Below are positions 1 through 8,779 of a stretch of 64,000 nt of DNA, one piece after another. The notes under the pieces were generated by a model. That model did not search any database. It was not told the DNA's origin and saw only the letters and a program-made list of their open reading frames with translations. How positions within the stretch are numbered: the first letter of the stretch is position 1; each line of letters opens with the position of its first letter. The translations under genes and the position numbers were made by a program. Source of the DNA: Pseudomonas paracarnis (GTDB lineage: Bacteria > Pseudomonadota > Gammaproteobacteria > Pseudomonadales > Pseudomonadaceae); contig NZ_CAJFCN010000017.1 of the NCBI RefSeq assembly GCF_904063055.1, forward strand, positions 24,519 through 88,518, given 5' to 3'.

Positions 1-1016
1 TAGTCGCGCTCTTTGTCGGTGACCATTTCCAGGGTCAGCTCATCATGGTTGCGCAGGAAAATTGCCCACTGGCAGTTGGCGGGAATCTCCGGGGTCTGGC
101 GCAGAATGTCGGTAATGGGGAAGCGATCTTCCTGGGCCAACGCCATGTACATGCGCGGCATCAGTGGAAAGTGAAAGGCCATGTGGCATTCATCGCCGTC
201 ATCACCCTTTCTATCCCCAAAGTACAGCTGCGTGTCTTCCGGCCACTGGTTGGCTTCGGCCAGCAGCATGCGGTCGGGATAATGGGCATCGATCTCAGCG
301 CGGATCTGCTTGAGGACGTTGTGGGTTTCCGCCAGGTTTTCGTTGTTGGTGCCGTCCCGTTCGATCAGATAGGGAATGGCGTCCAGGCGCAGGCCGTCGA
401 TGCCCAGGTCGAGCCAATAGCGCATCACCGACAGCACCGCTTTCATGACCTGCGGGTTATCGAAGTTGAGGTCCGGTTGGTGCGAGTAAAAGCGGTGCCA
501 GAAGTACTGGCCGGCCACCGGGTCCCAGGTCCAGTTGGACTTTTCGGTGTCCAGGAAAATAATGCGTGTGCCGTCGTATTTCTGGTCATCGTCCGACCAC
601 ACATAAAAGTCCCGCGCCGCCGAGCCTGGCTTGGCCTTGCGCGCACGCTGGAACCAGGGGTGCTGGTCGGAGGTGTGGTTGATCACAAGCTCGGTGATCA
701 CGCGCAGCCCGCGTTGATGGGCTTGGGCAATAAAGCGCTTGGCGTCGGCCATCGTCCCGTAGTCGCTGTGCACGCCGCGGTATTCGGCAATGTCGTAGCC
801 GTCATCACGGCGGGGAGACGGGTAGAACGGCAGCAGCCAGATGGTGTTCACGCCCAGGTCAGCGATGTAGTCGAGTTTGGCGATCAGCCCAGCAAAGTCA
901 CCAATGCCGTCGTTATTGGAGTCGAAATAGGATTTGACGTGTACCTGGTAGATCACCGCGTCTTTGTACCAGAGCGGGTCTTTGATGAAGGTGGCTGCCT
1001 TGGGTTTCTTGGCCAT
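1..1016 (-). CDS. treS: Trehalose synthase / maltose glucosylmutase, N-terminal part
   Basis: GH13 enzyme that interconverts maltose and trehalose in the cytoplasm. In pseudomonads TreS is normally fused to a C-terminal maltokinase, which would lie beyond the left edge. The visible 338 residues contain the TIM-barrel core: the nucleophile Asp in GLRLDAIPYL (about residue 212), the acid/base Glu in LLAEANQWPED (about 254) and the third Asp in FLRNHDELT (about 325). The start is the ATG at 1016 (MAKKPKAATF). The gene lies 164 bases downstream of glgE on the same strand; TreS-Mak makes the maltose 1-phosphate that GlgE uses. The 3' end is cut by the window. Confidence 0.95.
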   Translation of the reverse strand, partial: MAKKPKAATFIKDPLWYKDAVIYQVHVKSYFDSNNDGIGDFAGLIAKLDYIADLGVNTIWLLPFYPSPRRDDGYDIAEYRGVHSDYGTMADAKRFIAQAHQRGLRVITELVINHTSDQHPWFQRARKAKPGSAARDFYVWSDDDQKYDGTRIIFLDTEKSNWTWDPVAGQYFWHRFYSHQPDLNFDNPQVMKAVLSVMRYWLDLGIDGLRLDAIPYLIERDGTNNENLAETHNVLKQIRAEIDAHYPDRMLLAEANQWPEDTQLYFGDRKGDDGDECHMAFHFPLMPRMYMALAQEDRFPITDILRQTPEIPANCQWAIFLRNHDELTLEMVTDKERD

Positions 1017-1048
1017 TGCAAACTCCTGAAAATACAAAGTTCTCGAGG

Positions 1049-1176
1049 ATCGTTCCCAGGCTCCGCGTGGGAATGCAGCCCCGGACGCTCCGCGTCCCAA
1101 GCGCGACGCAGAGCGTCCAGTGAGGCATTCCCACGCAGAGCGAAGTGAGGCGTTCCCACGCAGAGCGTGGGAACGA
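1049..1176. repeat. Intergenic palindromic repeat (GGAGCGTGGGAACG family)
   Basis: Nested inverted repeats between glgE and treS: cores reading CGTTCCCACG...CGTGGGAACG flank an inner GACGCTCCGCGTCC/GACGCAGAGCGTC pair. The same family forms the 127-bp tandem array near 24.6-25.1 kb. It differs in sequence from the GTGGGAGC-type REPs elsewhere in this window. It probably folds in the glgE-treS mRNA and could separate expression of the two genes. Confidence 0.8.
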
Positions 1177-1180
1177 GCAC

Positions 1181-3169
1181 TCAGGGGGTGCTGATGCGCC
1201 ATATCCCGAACGGCATCTGCGGCTCCAGCCGGGTCCATTGGGTCTTGCCGTACCAGGTCCAGCGATGGCCGTTCATCAAGTCTTCGCCCTGGGTCTGGGC
1301 ATCGTCGGGCAAGCCCATCTCCCACAGCGGCAATTCAAAGTGGGCTTCCTGGGCGTTGTGCGGGTCGAGGTTGACGGCGGCCAGAATGAAATTGCTGCCG
1401 TCCTCGCTGCGCTTGCCGAAGTACAGGATGTTGTCGTTCCAGGCGTTGTAGAGCTTGAGCCCCAGGTGCGTGTGCAACGCCGGGTTCTGGCGGCGGATGC
1501 GGTTGAGCTGGGCGATCTCGGCGATGATGTTGCCGGGGGCGGTAAAGTCGCGGGGGCGGATCTCGTACTTCTCGGAGTCGAGGTATTCTTCTTTGCCTGG
1601 CACGGGCGCCGACTCACACAACTCAAAGCCTGAATACATCCCCCACAGGCCCGAGCCCATCGTGGCCAGCGCAGCGCGGATCAGGAAGCCTGCGCGGCCG
1701 GAGTCATGCAGGAAACCCGGGTTGATGTCCGGCGTATTGACGAAGAAGTTCGGGCGGTAGCACTCACGCCAGGGCGATTGGTTCAGTTGAGTGAGGTACT
1801 CGCTCAGTTCAGCCTTGGTGTTGCGCCACGTAAAGTAGGTATAGCTCTGGGAATAGCCGACCTTGCCCAGGCGCGCCATCATTGCCGGGGTGGTGAAAGC
1901 TTCGGCGAGGAAGATCACCTCCGGGTACTTGGCACGCACGTCGCTGATCAGCCATTGCCAGAACGGCAGCGGCTTGGTGTGCGGGTTGTCGACGCGAAAG
2001 GTCTTCACGCCCTCTTCCACCCAGCCCACCACAATGTCGCGCAGTTCTGTCCATAAGCCCGGAATCGCATCCGCCGCATAGAAATCGACGTTGACGATGT
2101 CCTGATACTTTTTCGGCGGGTTCTCGGCGTACTTAATCGTGCCGTCGGGGCGCCAGTTGAACCAGCCAGGGTGCTGTTCAAGCCATGGGTGGTCCTGGGA
2201 GCACTGGATGGCGAAGTCCAGGGCAATTTCCAGGCCGTGGTCGGCAGCGGCCTTGACCAGGCGACGGAAATCCTCACGGCTGCCCAGTTGCGGGTGAATC
2301 GCCTCATGCCCGCCCTCCGCGCTGCCGATGGCATACGGACTGCCCGGATCATCGGGGCCTGCGGTGAGTGAGTTGTTCTTGCCCTTGCGGTGGCTGCGGC
2401 CGATAGGATGGATCGGCGGGAAGTACAGCACGTCAAAACCCATGTCGTGGATCATCGACAAGCGCGAGTGCACGTCGTTGAATGTACCGTGGCGGGCCGG
2501 ATCATCGGTGATCGAGCGGGGAAACAGCTCATACCAACTGGCGAACTGCGCCGCCTCACGCTCTACGTCAATTGGGTAGGCGGGGCTGATGCTCAGATAC
2601 GCGCGATGATCGGCCTGGGTCATCAGGTGTGCACTGTCTTCGTGCAGGAACAACGCCACCTGCTCGGTTTCCAGCAGGCCCGACAGTTCGTGGTGCAACA
2701 CCATCAAACGGTCGCGCAATTCGTTGTCACTGCGCTCGGCAGCCTGCAACACCAGGCTGCGGCCTTCCTGCAATTCAAGGCTGACCGGCACCCCGGCCTC
2801 ATGTTTCTTGCGCAATTCATAGCAGAAGCTGGCGAAGGTATCGATCCATGCCTCGATGCAGTATTCATGCGGCCCGAGTTGGGCGACGGTGAACGCGCCT
2901 TCCCAGCCATCGTTGCCGACATCGGTCATGACCACGCTGTGCCAGCTTTCTTCCTCCAGCACGCGCCAGCGGATCAGCACCGCCAGCTTGTCGTGACCAT
3001 CAGCGAACACTTTGCTGGTGACATTGACACGCTGGCCGACGACAGCCTTGACGGCGAACTCACCATTGTCGATCACCGGCATGGTGCTTTCGATAGCGAT
3101 CCTGGGTAACAACAGCGCTTGCGACAGCGGCAGTATCGAGCCTTCTGGAGCCAGTGTTTCAGCAATCAT
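1181..3169 (-). CDS. glgE: Alpha-1,4-glucan:maltose-1-phosphate maltosyltransferase GlgE
   Basis: Transfers maltosyl units from maltose 1-phosphate to the non-reducing end of alpha-1,4-glucan (GlgE pathway, cytoplasm). Length is 662 aa, typical of the family. The N-terminal domain opens with LSQALLLPRIAIE; the GH13 barrel follows from about residue 200. The expected catalytic residues are present: Asp394 in FRVDNPHTKP, Glu423 in FLAEAFTTP and Asp481 in NTPDINPGFL. The start at 3169 has an AAGGGGA Shine-Dalgarno about 10 bases upstream. It is the first gene of a glgE-treS transcription unit, which supplies its own substrate through TreS-maltokinase. Confidence 0.97.
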   Translation of the reverse strand: MIAETLAPEGSILPLSQALLLPRIAIESTMPVIDNGEFAVKAVVGQRVNVTSKVFADGHDKLAVLIRWRVLEEESWHSVVMTDVGNDGWEGAFTVAQLGPHEYCIEAWIDTFASFCYELRKKHEAGVPVSLELQEGRSLVLQAAERSDNELRDRLMVLHHELSGLLETEQVALFLHEDSAHLMTQADHRAYLSISPAYPIDVEREAAQFASWYELFPRSITDDPARHGTFNDVHSRLSMIHDMGFDVLYFPPIHPIGRSHRKGKNNSLTAGPDDPGSPYAIGSAEGGHEAIHPQLGSREDFRRLVKAAADHGLEIALDFAIQCSQDHPWLEQHPGWFNWRPDGTIKYAENPPKKYQDIVNVDFYAADAIPGLWTELRDIVVGWVEEGVKTFRVDNPHTKPLPFWQWLISDVRAKYPEVIFLAEAFTTPAMMARLGKVGYSQSYTYFTWRNTKAELSEYLTQLNQSPWRECYRPNFFVNTPDINPGFLHDSGRAGFLIRAALATMGSGLWGMYSGFELCESAPVPGKEEYLDSEKYEIRPRDFTAPGNIIAEIAQLNRIRRQNPALHTHLGLKLYNAWNDNILYFGKRSEDGSNFILAAVNLDPHNAQEAHFELPLWEMGLPDDAQTQGEDLMNGHRWTWYGKTQWTRLEPQMPFGIWRISTP

Positions 3170-3373
3170 CGAGCATCTTCCCCTTACGCCCTGTGGACGC
3201 TCTTGGCTTGATCCGAATTCAAAGGCGGCGACGCTTTCCCTGAGCGTGGCCGTATAAGGTCCGAGCCTGGGCGCGCCGCAAAAGTTCAGGTGGATATGCC
3301 GCCGCTGGGCAGGGAATCAATTGCCCCAGGCAGCGGTCCACCGCTAGAGCAAAGCACAAAGGAGGCCACACCG

Positions 3374-3538
3374 ATGAATATCCCGATACCACCTGAACCT
3401 GAAGATCCGAATATCGACACTCCGCCACTACCGACGCCGCCCAGTGAACCGGCGCCCATTCCAGAGAGAGAGCCGCCGGAAAACGACCCACCGCCCGTGC
3501 AAGAGCCGCCGACGACCCTGCCTCCGGTGATCGTCTAA
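3374..3538 (+). CDS. Small proline-rich acidic protein, unknown function
   Basis: A 54-residue ORF starting MNIPIPPEPEDP. Its Shine-Dalgarno AAAGGAGG lies 8 bases before the ATG at 3374, which decides this start over an in-frame ATG at 3290. About 40 percent of residues are proline, mixed with Glu/Asp, and there is no hydrophobic segment or cysteine, so it is probably extended and disordered. Short Pro-rich proteins of this kind are annotated as hypothetical in pseudomonads. I do not recognise a function. The excellent RBS is the main argument that it is expressed. Confidence 0.7.
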   Translation: MNIPIPPEPEDPNIDTPPLPTPPSEPAPIPEREPPENDPPPVQEPPTTLPPVIV

Positions 3539-3562
3539 ATCATCAGAGCAAGAACACGGCCT

Positions 3563-3594
3563 GCTCGAACACCTAGACGTCCTGGTGTTCGAGC
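3563..3594. terminator. Perfect 11-bp hairpin after the Pro-rich gene
   Basis: Arms GCTCGAACACC (3563-3573) and GGTGTTCGAGC (3584-3594) enclose a 10-base loop, 24 bases after the stop at 3538. An A-run rather than a T-run follows on the plus strand, so it is not a canonical intrinsic terminator. It may end the small transcript or protect its 3' end. Confidence 0.5.
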
Positions 3595-3733
3595 ACACAA
3601 AAAAACGAGGAGTCCTACGAAGTTCCACGTCAAGGCTGAATGTTCGTTTTACTGTTCCTTTTTATATTGATCTCGCGTGAATGCTCAGCCTTTTTTTCAC
3701 CTGGCCTTTAGCCCATTTATCACGAGTAGACCC

Positions 3734-4747
3734 ATGTCGACTATCGCCTCCCCATCAACGCCCACTGCTCCAGTCACAACACCCACATCCTCCAATCCCG
3801 TCTCCAATCAACAGGCGCTGACGCCCGAGCGAATAAATACGTTGCTAAAGGCCGGCCCGAACTGGTCCTCCTCCCCTAAGGCGCCTGACCGCTCACCCCA
3901 TACCCCCCTGTCGCCAACGACGAAGTCCAACACCTCACCTTCTATGTCGGAGGTAGAGGCGAAAAATAAGTTGGACGACCTGAATACGGCATTGACCCCA
4001 GACACCATCAAGGAGATACAACGCAATCCAAGCTCGCCGAAATCTCGCGCAATCACTGAGCAGTTCAACACCACATTGACCCCAGAGAATGTCAAATTAA
4101 TGTCGAGGGGCGCCAACGCGAAAAAAAACCGCGAAACACTTCGAGAGATCAGGGACAAGCTCGACAAAAAAAATATTGATTCAAACCTGGAGTCTGCCAA
4201 GCACCAGGTGATCAATGAGGCGGCCGATAAAATGAGGCTCAAACTTCTGGAAATCATTACCGCCGCGTTCGACGGCGACATCTGGAACACCGTTGACCAT
4301 CACAAAAATTGGCTCGAAGAACTGGGTGCTCTGAGCAAAAATTTTTCTGCAATGGAGACCAAGTCCAAAGCCCTCACGGATGCAGCTTCGTCCCTGAGCG
4401 ACGAAAAGCTCGACCAATCGGCGGCGCCTGAAACGCAGGACTCATCGCCTGCCGACACTCGCGCTGCAACCTACAGTTTCAACGCCACCAGTGAATCTAC
4501 CCTGGAGGCCCCCAGCGAGATCCGCAATTTCAAATCGGGAGATAAACTGGACCTGTCCGGCATCCAGCGGCAGCTGAACACGTCGCTGCGGCCGGTCGAT
4601 CGGTTTCCAGAAGTAATCGGTGAAATGCAGATCCATCACTCGCCCAGCGCCAACACCAGCGTAATTGTCATCGCCGATGCGCCGGGCAAAGACCCCTTTT
4701 TGCTCAAGGTGTTTGGTGAGGTACGCCAAAGCAACATCGTGACCTGA
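3734..4747 (+). CDS. Orphan protein with serralysin (M10_C)-like C-terminal domain
   Basis: From the ATG at 3734 (MSTIASPSTP) the product is 337 aa; an in-frame ATG at 3677 would add 19 residues. Residues 1-70 are Ser/Thr/Pro-rich and look disordered. Three short repeats follow, each containing LTP(E/D) plus a helix, at about residues 29, 87 and 115. Residues 130-230 are charged and probably helical. Residues 247-337 (YSFNATSEST... FKSGDKLDLSGI ...) resemble the peptidase M10 serralysin C-terminal domain, which in type I secreted proteins carries the export signal. There are no GGxGxDxL RTX repeats and no HExxH protease motif. No ABC/HlyD/TolC-type secretion genes are adjacent. It may be a small type I secretion substrate; the function is unknown. 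Confidence 0.75.
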   Translation: MSTIASPSTPTAPVTTPTSSNPVSNQQALTPERINTLLKAGPNWSSSPKAPDRSPHTPLSPTTKSNTSPSMSEVEAKNKLDDLNTALTPDTIKEIQRNPSSPKSRAITEQFNTTLTPENVKLMSRGANAKKNRETLREIRDKLDKKNIDSNLESAKHQVINEAADKMRLKLLEIITAAFDGDIWNTVDHHKNWLEELGALSKNFSAMETKSKALTDAASSLSDEKLDQSAAPETQDSSPADTRAATYSFNATSESTLEAPSEIRNFKSGDKLDLSGIQRQLNTSLRPVDRFPEVIGEMQIHHSPSANTSVIVIADAPGKDPFLLKVFGEVRQSNIVT

Positions 4748-4775
4748 TCCGCGGTATGACTCAGGATCACTTTTC
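4739..4775 (+). terminator. Possible intrinsic terminator overlapping the stop at 4747
   Basis: GTGACCTGA (4739-4747) pairs with TCAGGATCAC (4761-4770) through one bulged base and is followed by TTTT. It overlaps the convergent 3' end of the mgtC-type gene. The stem is imperfect. Confidence 0.4.
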
Positions 4776-5258
4776 CAACAATCTGACGATTCTCGGCATG
4801 ATGCTGAACACCGCCAGGGCCAGCAGTGTACTGAGTACTGCCGTCGATTCACGCCCCATCCCCGCCGCCACACCAATGGCGGCGGTCATCCACAACCCTG
4901 CAGCCGTGGTCAGGCCCTTCACATGCTGGCCCTCTTCATCTTCCTTGCCCTTGAGGATGGTGCCGGCGCCAAGGAAGCCGATACCCGCAATCACCCCCTG
5001 AACCACACGGCTCATGGCGTCCGCCTGGTTGCCGGACATCTGCGGCACCAGCACGAACAGCGCCGCACCAAGCGCAACCAGCATATGGGTGCGCACGCCA
5101 GCCGCCTTGCCCTTGTGCTCACGCTCAAAACCCAGGATGCCGCCCAGGATCGCGGCGATCAGCAGGCGCACCGTCACTTGGGTGAGTTGCCGGGCATCGC
5201 CGATGTCCGCGAATTCGGCTTGCAGGGTTTGCCACACTTGATGCCACCAGGCGTCCAT
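4767..5258 (-). CDS. MgtC/SapB family inner-membrane protein
   Basis: 163 aa. The N-terminal amphipathic stretch (MDAWWHQVWQTLQAEF) is followed by hydrophobic segments with the family signatures LGGILGFEREHKGKAAGVRTH and GVIAGIGFLGAGTI. MgtC-type proteins aid growth under magnesium limitation or in macrophages, partly by modulating the F1Fo ATP synthase. This copy lacks the longer soluble C-terminal domain of true virulence MgtC, so it fits the broader SapB/MgtC group. The start at 5258 is the only sensible one. It stands alone, convergent with the M10_C-like gene, and no magnesium riboswitch is visible in the 122 bases upstream. Confidence 0.9.
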   Translation of the reverse strand: MDAWWHQVWQTLQAEFADIGDARQLTQVTVRLLIAAILGGILGFEREHKGKAAGVRTHMLVALGAALFVLVPQMSGNQADAMSRVVQGVIAGIGFLGAGTILKGKEDEEGQHVKGLTTAAGLWMTAAIGVAAGMGRESTAVLSTLLALAVFSIMPRIVRLLEK

Positions 5259-5380
5259 GGATGCGCTCCTTTTATTATGGATAGATAAAGGATGGACAGC
5301 GCAGACCGCCAGTCAGTTGCCTGGAACCCCTTGTCATAGGGGTCGCCTAACGTGATAGAGCCCATAGAAAGGAGATCGCC

Positions 5381-5620
5381 ATGCCCCTGCGCATCGAAAA
5401 CCATTTGTGCTACTTCACGCTCGACGTGGACGGCCAGGAACAAAGCCTGCCAGCCACCCGCGTGAAGATCCTTACCGACCATGACAAAGCCATGTCCTAT
5501 GTGGAGTTGGCGGGCGAGCGGATCTATATCACTGAAGCCGAAGCCGACGCGCTGACGGTTGAAGGGGCCACGGATGGCCGTAACCATGTAAAGGCGCAAA
5601 AGCCTGGTTCGGTGATTTGA
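5381..5620 (+). CDS. Small conserved Pseudomonas protein (DUF3203-like)
   Basis: 79 aa, starting MPLRIENHLC with AAAGGAGA upstream of the ATG at 5381. The ITEAEADALTVEGATD segment resembles the short DUF3203 proteins of pseudomonads; this assignment is from memory of the family. There is no signal peptide or membrane segment, and the protein is predicted cytoplasmic. It is divergent from mgtC. Function unknown. Confidence 0.75.
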   Translation: MPLRIENHLCYFTLDVDGQEQSLPATRVKILTDHDKAMSYVELAGERIYITEAEADALTVEGATDGRNHVKAQKPGSVI

Positions 5621-5798
5621 TTGATCTGTATCATCGAACCCTTTGAATCCCTGCACCCCTATAGACTCGGGGTGCAGCACATTGACGCACAAGAACGCAT
5701 CAAGCCTATCTGATCCGCTTTTTATCCTTCCACCTGAGTCTGTTATGCAAACAGTCTGTCGCCCATAGTTCATCCGCCTGATGGAGGCTGATGAGCGA

Positions 5799-7214
5799 AT
5801 GACCATGAGCGAACGAATCCCAACCGTGGAAACCTTTGAGCCCATTCACCCAAAGAAGGTGAAGGCCAAATCCAGCGACAACCTGATCCATACCCGCAGT
5901 TTTACCGGTGTGTTCCGCACCTTGCGCGTGGGCGGTGCCGGCCTGCTGTTTCTGGCTTTTTTTGGCACTGTGTGGCTGAACTGGGGTGGACGCCAAGCCG
6001 TACTATGGGACTTGGCCGAGAGCAAGTTCCATATCTTTGGTGCGACATTCTGGCCCCAGGATTTCATCCTGCTCTCGGCGCTGTTGATCATCTGTGCCTT
6101 CGGCCTCTTCGCGATCACGGTGTTTGCCGGCCGCGTCTGGTGCGGCTACACCTGCCCGCAAAGCTCGTTTACCTGGCTGTTCATGTGGTGCGAGAAGGTG
6201 ACCGAGGGTGAACGCAACCAACGTATCAAACTGCAGGCGGCACCCTGGAGCCTGAATAAGCTGGCACGGCGCTCGGCCAAACATACGTTGTGGCTGGGTA
6301 TCAGTGTGTTGACCGGGCTGACGTTTGTGGGCTACTTCACCCCCATCCGCCCCTTGGCCGCCGAACTGCTGACGTGGCAGATGGGCGGTGTGAGCCTGTT
6401 TTGGGTATTGTTTTTCACGGGGGCCACTTACATCAATGCCGGCTGGCTACGCGAAGCCGTATGCATGCATATGTGCCCCTATGCACGCTTCCAGAGCGTG
6501 ATGTTTGATAAAGACACCCTGACTATTTCCTACGACGCCGCCCGCGGCGAGCAACGTGGCCCGCGTAAACGTGACGTGCCGCCAGCGCAGGTTGGCCTCG
6601 GTGACTGCATCGATTGCCAGCTATGCGTGCAGGTATGCCCCACGGGCATCGATATCCGCGACGGCCTGCAGATGGAATGCATCGGCTGCGCAGCCTGCAT
6701 CGACGCCTGCGATTCGATCATGGACAAAATGGGCTATGCCCGTGGCTTGGTCAGTTATACCAGTGAGCACCAATTGCAGGGTGGCAAGACTCATCTGCTG
6801 CGGCCACGCCTGATCGGCTACAGTGCCGTGCTGGTGGTGATGCTCGCGGCACTGGTGGTGGCCCTGATTGAACGGCCGATGGTGTCGCTGGATGTGACCA
6901 AAGACCGTGGCATGTTCCGCGAAAACAGCCTGGGTTTGATCGAAAACATCTACAGCCTCAAGGTGATCAACAAAACCCAGCAGCGCCAGGAATACCGCCT
7001 GGAACTGGTGGATGCCGAGGGGTTCCAGTTGCAAGGCAAGACCCAGGTCAGCCTGGCTGCCGGGGAAATTGTCGATATACCGGTGTCGGTAGCATTGCTG
7101 GCGGACACACCGGCCAGCAGCTCTCAAACCTTACGTTTTAAAGTCACTGATGTGGATGAACCTTGGATCTATACCGCTGCTGACAGCCGCTTCGTAGCGC
7201 CCTTGAATCGCTGA
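5799..7214 (+). CDS. ccoG: Cytochrome c oxidase accessory protein CcoG (FixG/RdxA)
   Basis: Membrane-bound iron-sulfur protein that helps deliver copper to cbb3-type oxidase, probably as a Cu(II) reductase. An N-terminal cytoplasmic tail is followed by about five membrane segments containing the conserved GRVWCGYTCPQSSFTW and CMHMCPYARFQS motifs. A ferredoxin-type module then carries CIDCQLCVQVCP and CIGCAACIDACD (two 4Fe-4S sites), followed by another TM and a periplasmic Ig-like C-terminus. An ATG at 5781 is in frame, but GGAGG at 5784-5788 lies just downstream of it and 10 bases before 5799, so 5799 (471 aa) is preferred. It is not next to ccoNOPQ here, so it may be a second copy. Confidence 0.93.
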   Translation: MTMSERIPTVETFEPIHPKKVKAKSSDNLIHTRSFTGVFRTLRVGGAGLLFLAFFGTVWLNWGGRQAVLWDLAESKFHIFGATFWPQDFILLSALLIICAFGLFAITVFAGRVWCGYTCPQSSFTWLFMWCEKVTEGERNQRIKLQAAPWSLNKLARRSAKHTLWLGISVLTGLTFVGYFTPIRPLAAELLTWQMGGVSLFWVLFFTGATYINAGWLREAVCMHMCPYARFQSVMFDKDTLTISYDAARGEQRGPRKRDVPPAQVGLGDCIDCQLCVQVCPTGIDIRDGLQMECIGCAACIDACDSIMDKMGYARGLVSYTSEHQLQGGKTHLLRPRLIGYSAVLVVMLAALVVALIERPMVSLDVTKDRGMFRENSLGLIENIYSLKVINKTQQRQEYRLELVDAEGFQLQGKTQVSLAAGEIVDIPVSVALLADTPASSSQTLRFKVTDVDEPWIYTAADSRFVAPLNR

Positions 7215-7240
7215 TACTTCATCAACAACAGAGATCAAAT

Positions 7241-7328
7241 GTGGGAGCTGGCTTGCCTGCGAAAGCGGTAGAGCAGTAACAGATGCAGTGACTGACACAC
7301 CGCCTTCGCAGGCAAGCCAGCGCCTACA
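7241..7328. repeat. REPIN (paired inverted REP palindromes)
   Basis: GTGGGAGCTGGCTTGCCTGC at the left and its inverted partner, ending GCAAGCCAGCGCCTACA, flank about 45 bases between ccoG and the MocR gene. This is the typical P. fluorescens doublet. Confidence 0.85.
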
Positions 7329-7369
7329 ATTTGCCCTGCGTACACATTCAAAAAGCTAATTAGGCCGCC

Positions 7370-8779
7370 ATGAAACGCTACGAAAAATTTGCCGACGACA
7401 TCGCAGAACTGATCCGCTCCGGCGTCCTCGGCCCCGGCCAGCGCGTGCCATCGGTGCGCTATGCCAGCCAGGCCTACGGCGTCAGCCCGTCCACCGTGTT
7501 CCAGGCCTACTACCTGCTGGAGCGTCGTGGCCTGATTCGCGCACGCCCCCGCTCTGGCTACTTCGTCAACGCCCATGCGCCCAGCCCGTTTTCCGAACCG
7601 GTGGTGAGTGAGCAGGTGCATGAGTCCACCGAGGTGGGCGTGAGTGAGCTGGTGTTCTCGGTACTGGACTCCATCAAAGACCCCAACACCGTGCCCTTCG
7701 GCTCGGCCTTCCCCAGCCCCATGCTGTTCCCGCTGCCGCGCCTGGCCCGCTCCCTGGCCAGCGCCAGCCGCGAAATGGACCCACGCTTGGTGGTCACCGA
7801 CATGTCGCCGGGCAACCCGCAACTGCGCCGGCAGATTGCCCTGCGCTATATGGTCGGTGGCCTGATGCTGCCGATGGAGGAGCTGTTGATCACCAACGGT
7901 GCCCTCGAAGCGTTGAACCTGTGCCTGCAGGCTGTGACCGAACCGGGCGACCTGGTGGCCATCGAGGCGCCGGCGTTCTACGCGTGTTTGCAAGTGCTTG
8001 AACGCCTGAAGCTCAAGGCCGTGGAGATCCCGGTGCACCCGCGCGACGGTATTGACCTGAACGCCCTGGCCCAAAGCCTTGAGCGCTATCCGATCAAGGC
8101 CTGCTGGACCATGACCAGTTTCCAGAACCCCATGGGCGCCACGCTGCCTGAAGAGAAAAAACAGGCGCTGGTGGAACTGCTGCGCAGCCATCAAGTGCCG
8201 CTGATCGAAGATGACGTCTACGCCGAGCTGTACTACGGGCAACAAGCGCCTAAACCGGCCAAGGCCTTCGATACCGAAGGGCTGGTGATGCATTGCGGCT
8301 CCTTTGCCAAGAGCCTGGCGCCGGGTTACCGAGTGGGCTGGGTCGCCGCCGGGCGCTTTGCACAGAAGGTCGAGCGGCTCAAGTTGATGACCTCGTTATG
8401 CCCGTCGATGCCGGCCCAGGCGGCAATTGCCGACTACCTGCAACACGGCGGCTATGACCGCCACCTGCGCAAACTGCGCTACGCCCTGGAAGAACAGCAA
8501 AGCGCCATGCTCGCGGCTATCGCTCGCTACTTCCCGGCCCAGACACGGGTCAGCCAGCCGGCGGGGGGCTATTTCCTGTGGTTGGAATTGCCGGAGCAGA
8601 CCGACTCGCTGAAGTTGTTCCAGATGGCCTTGGCCCAGGGCATCAGCATTGCGCCGGGGCCGATCTTTTCCGCAACTCAGCGGTTCAGAAACTGCATACG
8701 CTTGAACTATGGCAGCCCGTGGAACGAGGCATCGGAAAAGGCCATGGAGACATTAGGGCGGATTGTGCGATCGTTTTAA
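7370..8779 (+). CDS. MocR-type GntR/aminotransferase transcriptional regulator
   Basis: 469 aa. Residues 1-70 are a GntR winged helix (KRYEKFADDIAELIRSG ... GVSPSTVFQAYYLLERRGL). From about residue 100 comes a fold-type I aminotransferase domain with ITNGALEALNL, SFQNPMGATLP, IEDDVYAELYY and the PLP lysine in SFAKSLAPGYRVGW. MocR proteins bind PLP or a PLP-amino acid adduct and control a nearby or divergent gene. Here the neighbours are ccoG upstream and a convergent SDR (4-base overlap of the 3' ends), so the target is unclear. Confidence 0.92.
   Translation: MKRYEKFADDIAELIRSGVLGPGQRVPSVRYASQAYGVSPSTVFQAYYLLERRGLIRARPRSGYFVNAHAPSPFSEPVVSEQVHESTEVGVSELVFSVLDSIKDPNTVPFGSAFPSPMLFPLPRLARSLASASREMDPRLVVTDMSPGNPQLRRQIALRYMVGGLMLPMEELLITNGALEALNLCLQAVTEPGDLVAIEAPAFYACLQVLERLKLKAVEIPVHPRDGIDLNALAQSLERYPIKACWTMTSFQNPMGATLPEEKKQALVELLRSHQVPLIEDDVYAELYYGQQAPKPAKAFDTEGLVMHCGSFAKSLAPGYRVGWVAAGRFAQKVERLKLMTSLCPSMPAQAAIADYLQHGGYDRHLRKLRYALEEQQSAMLAAIARYFPAQTRVSQPAGGYFLWLELPEQTDSLKLFQMALAQGISIAPGPIFSATQRFRNCIRLNYGSPWNEASEKAMETLGRIVRSF

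Noticed and set aside
45..1148. 367-codon frame on the plus strand
   Set aside because: Opposite the treS N-terminus, whose catalytic motifs are all present on the minus strand.
3219..3491. 90-codon minus-strand ORF opposite the Pro-rich gene
   Set aside because: No RBS and no similarity; the plus-strand gene has an excellent RBS.
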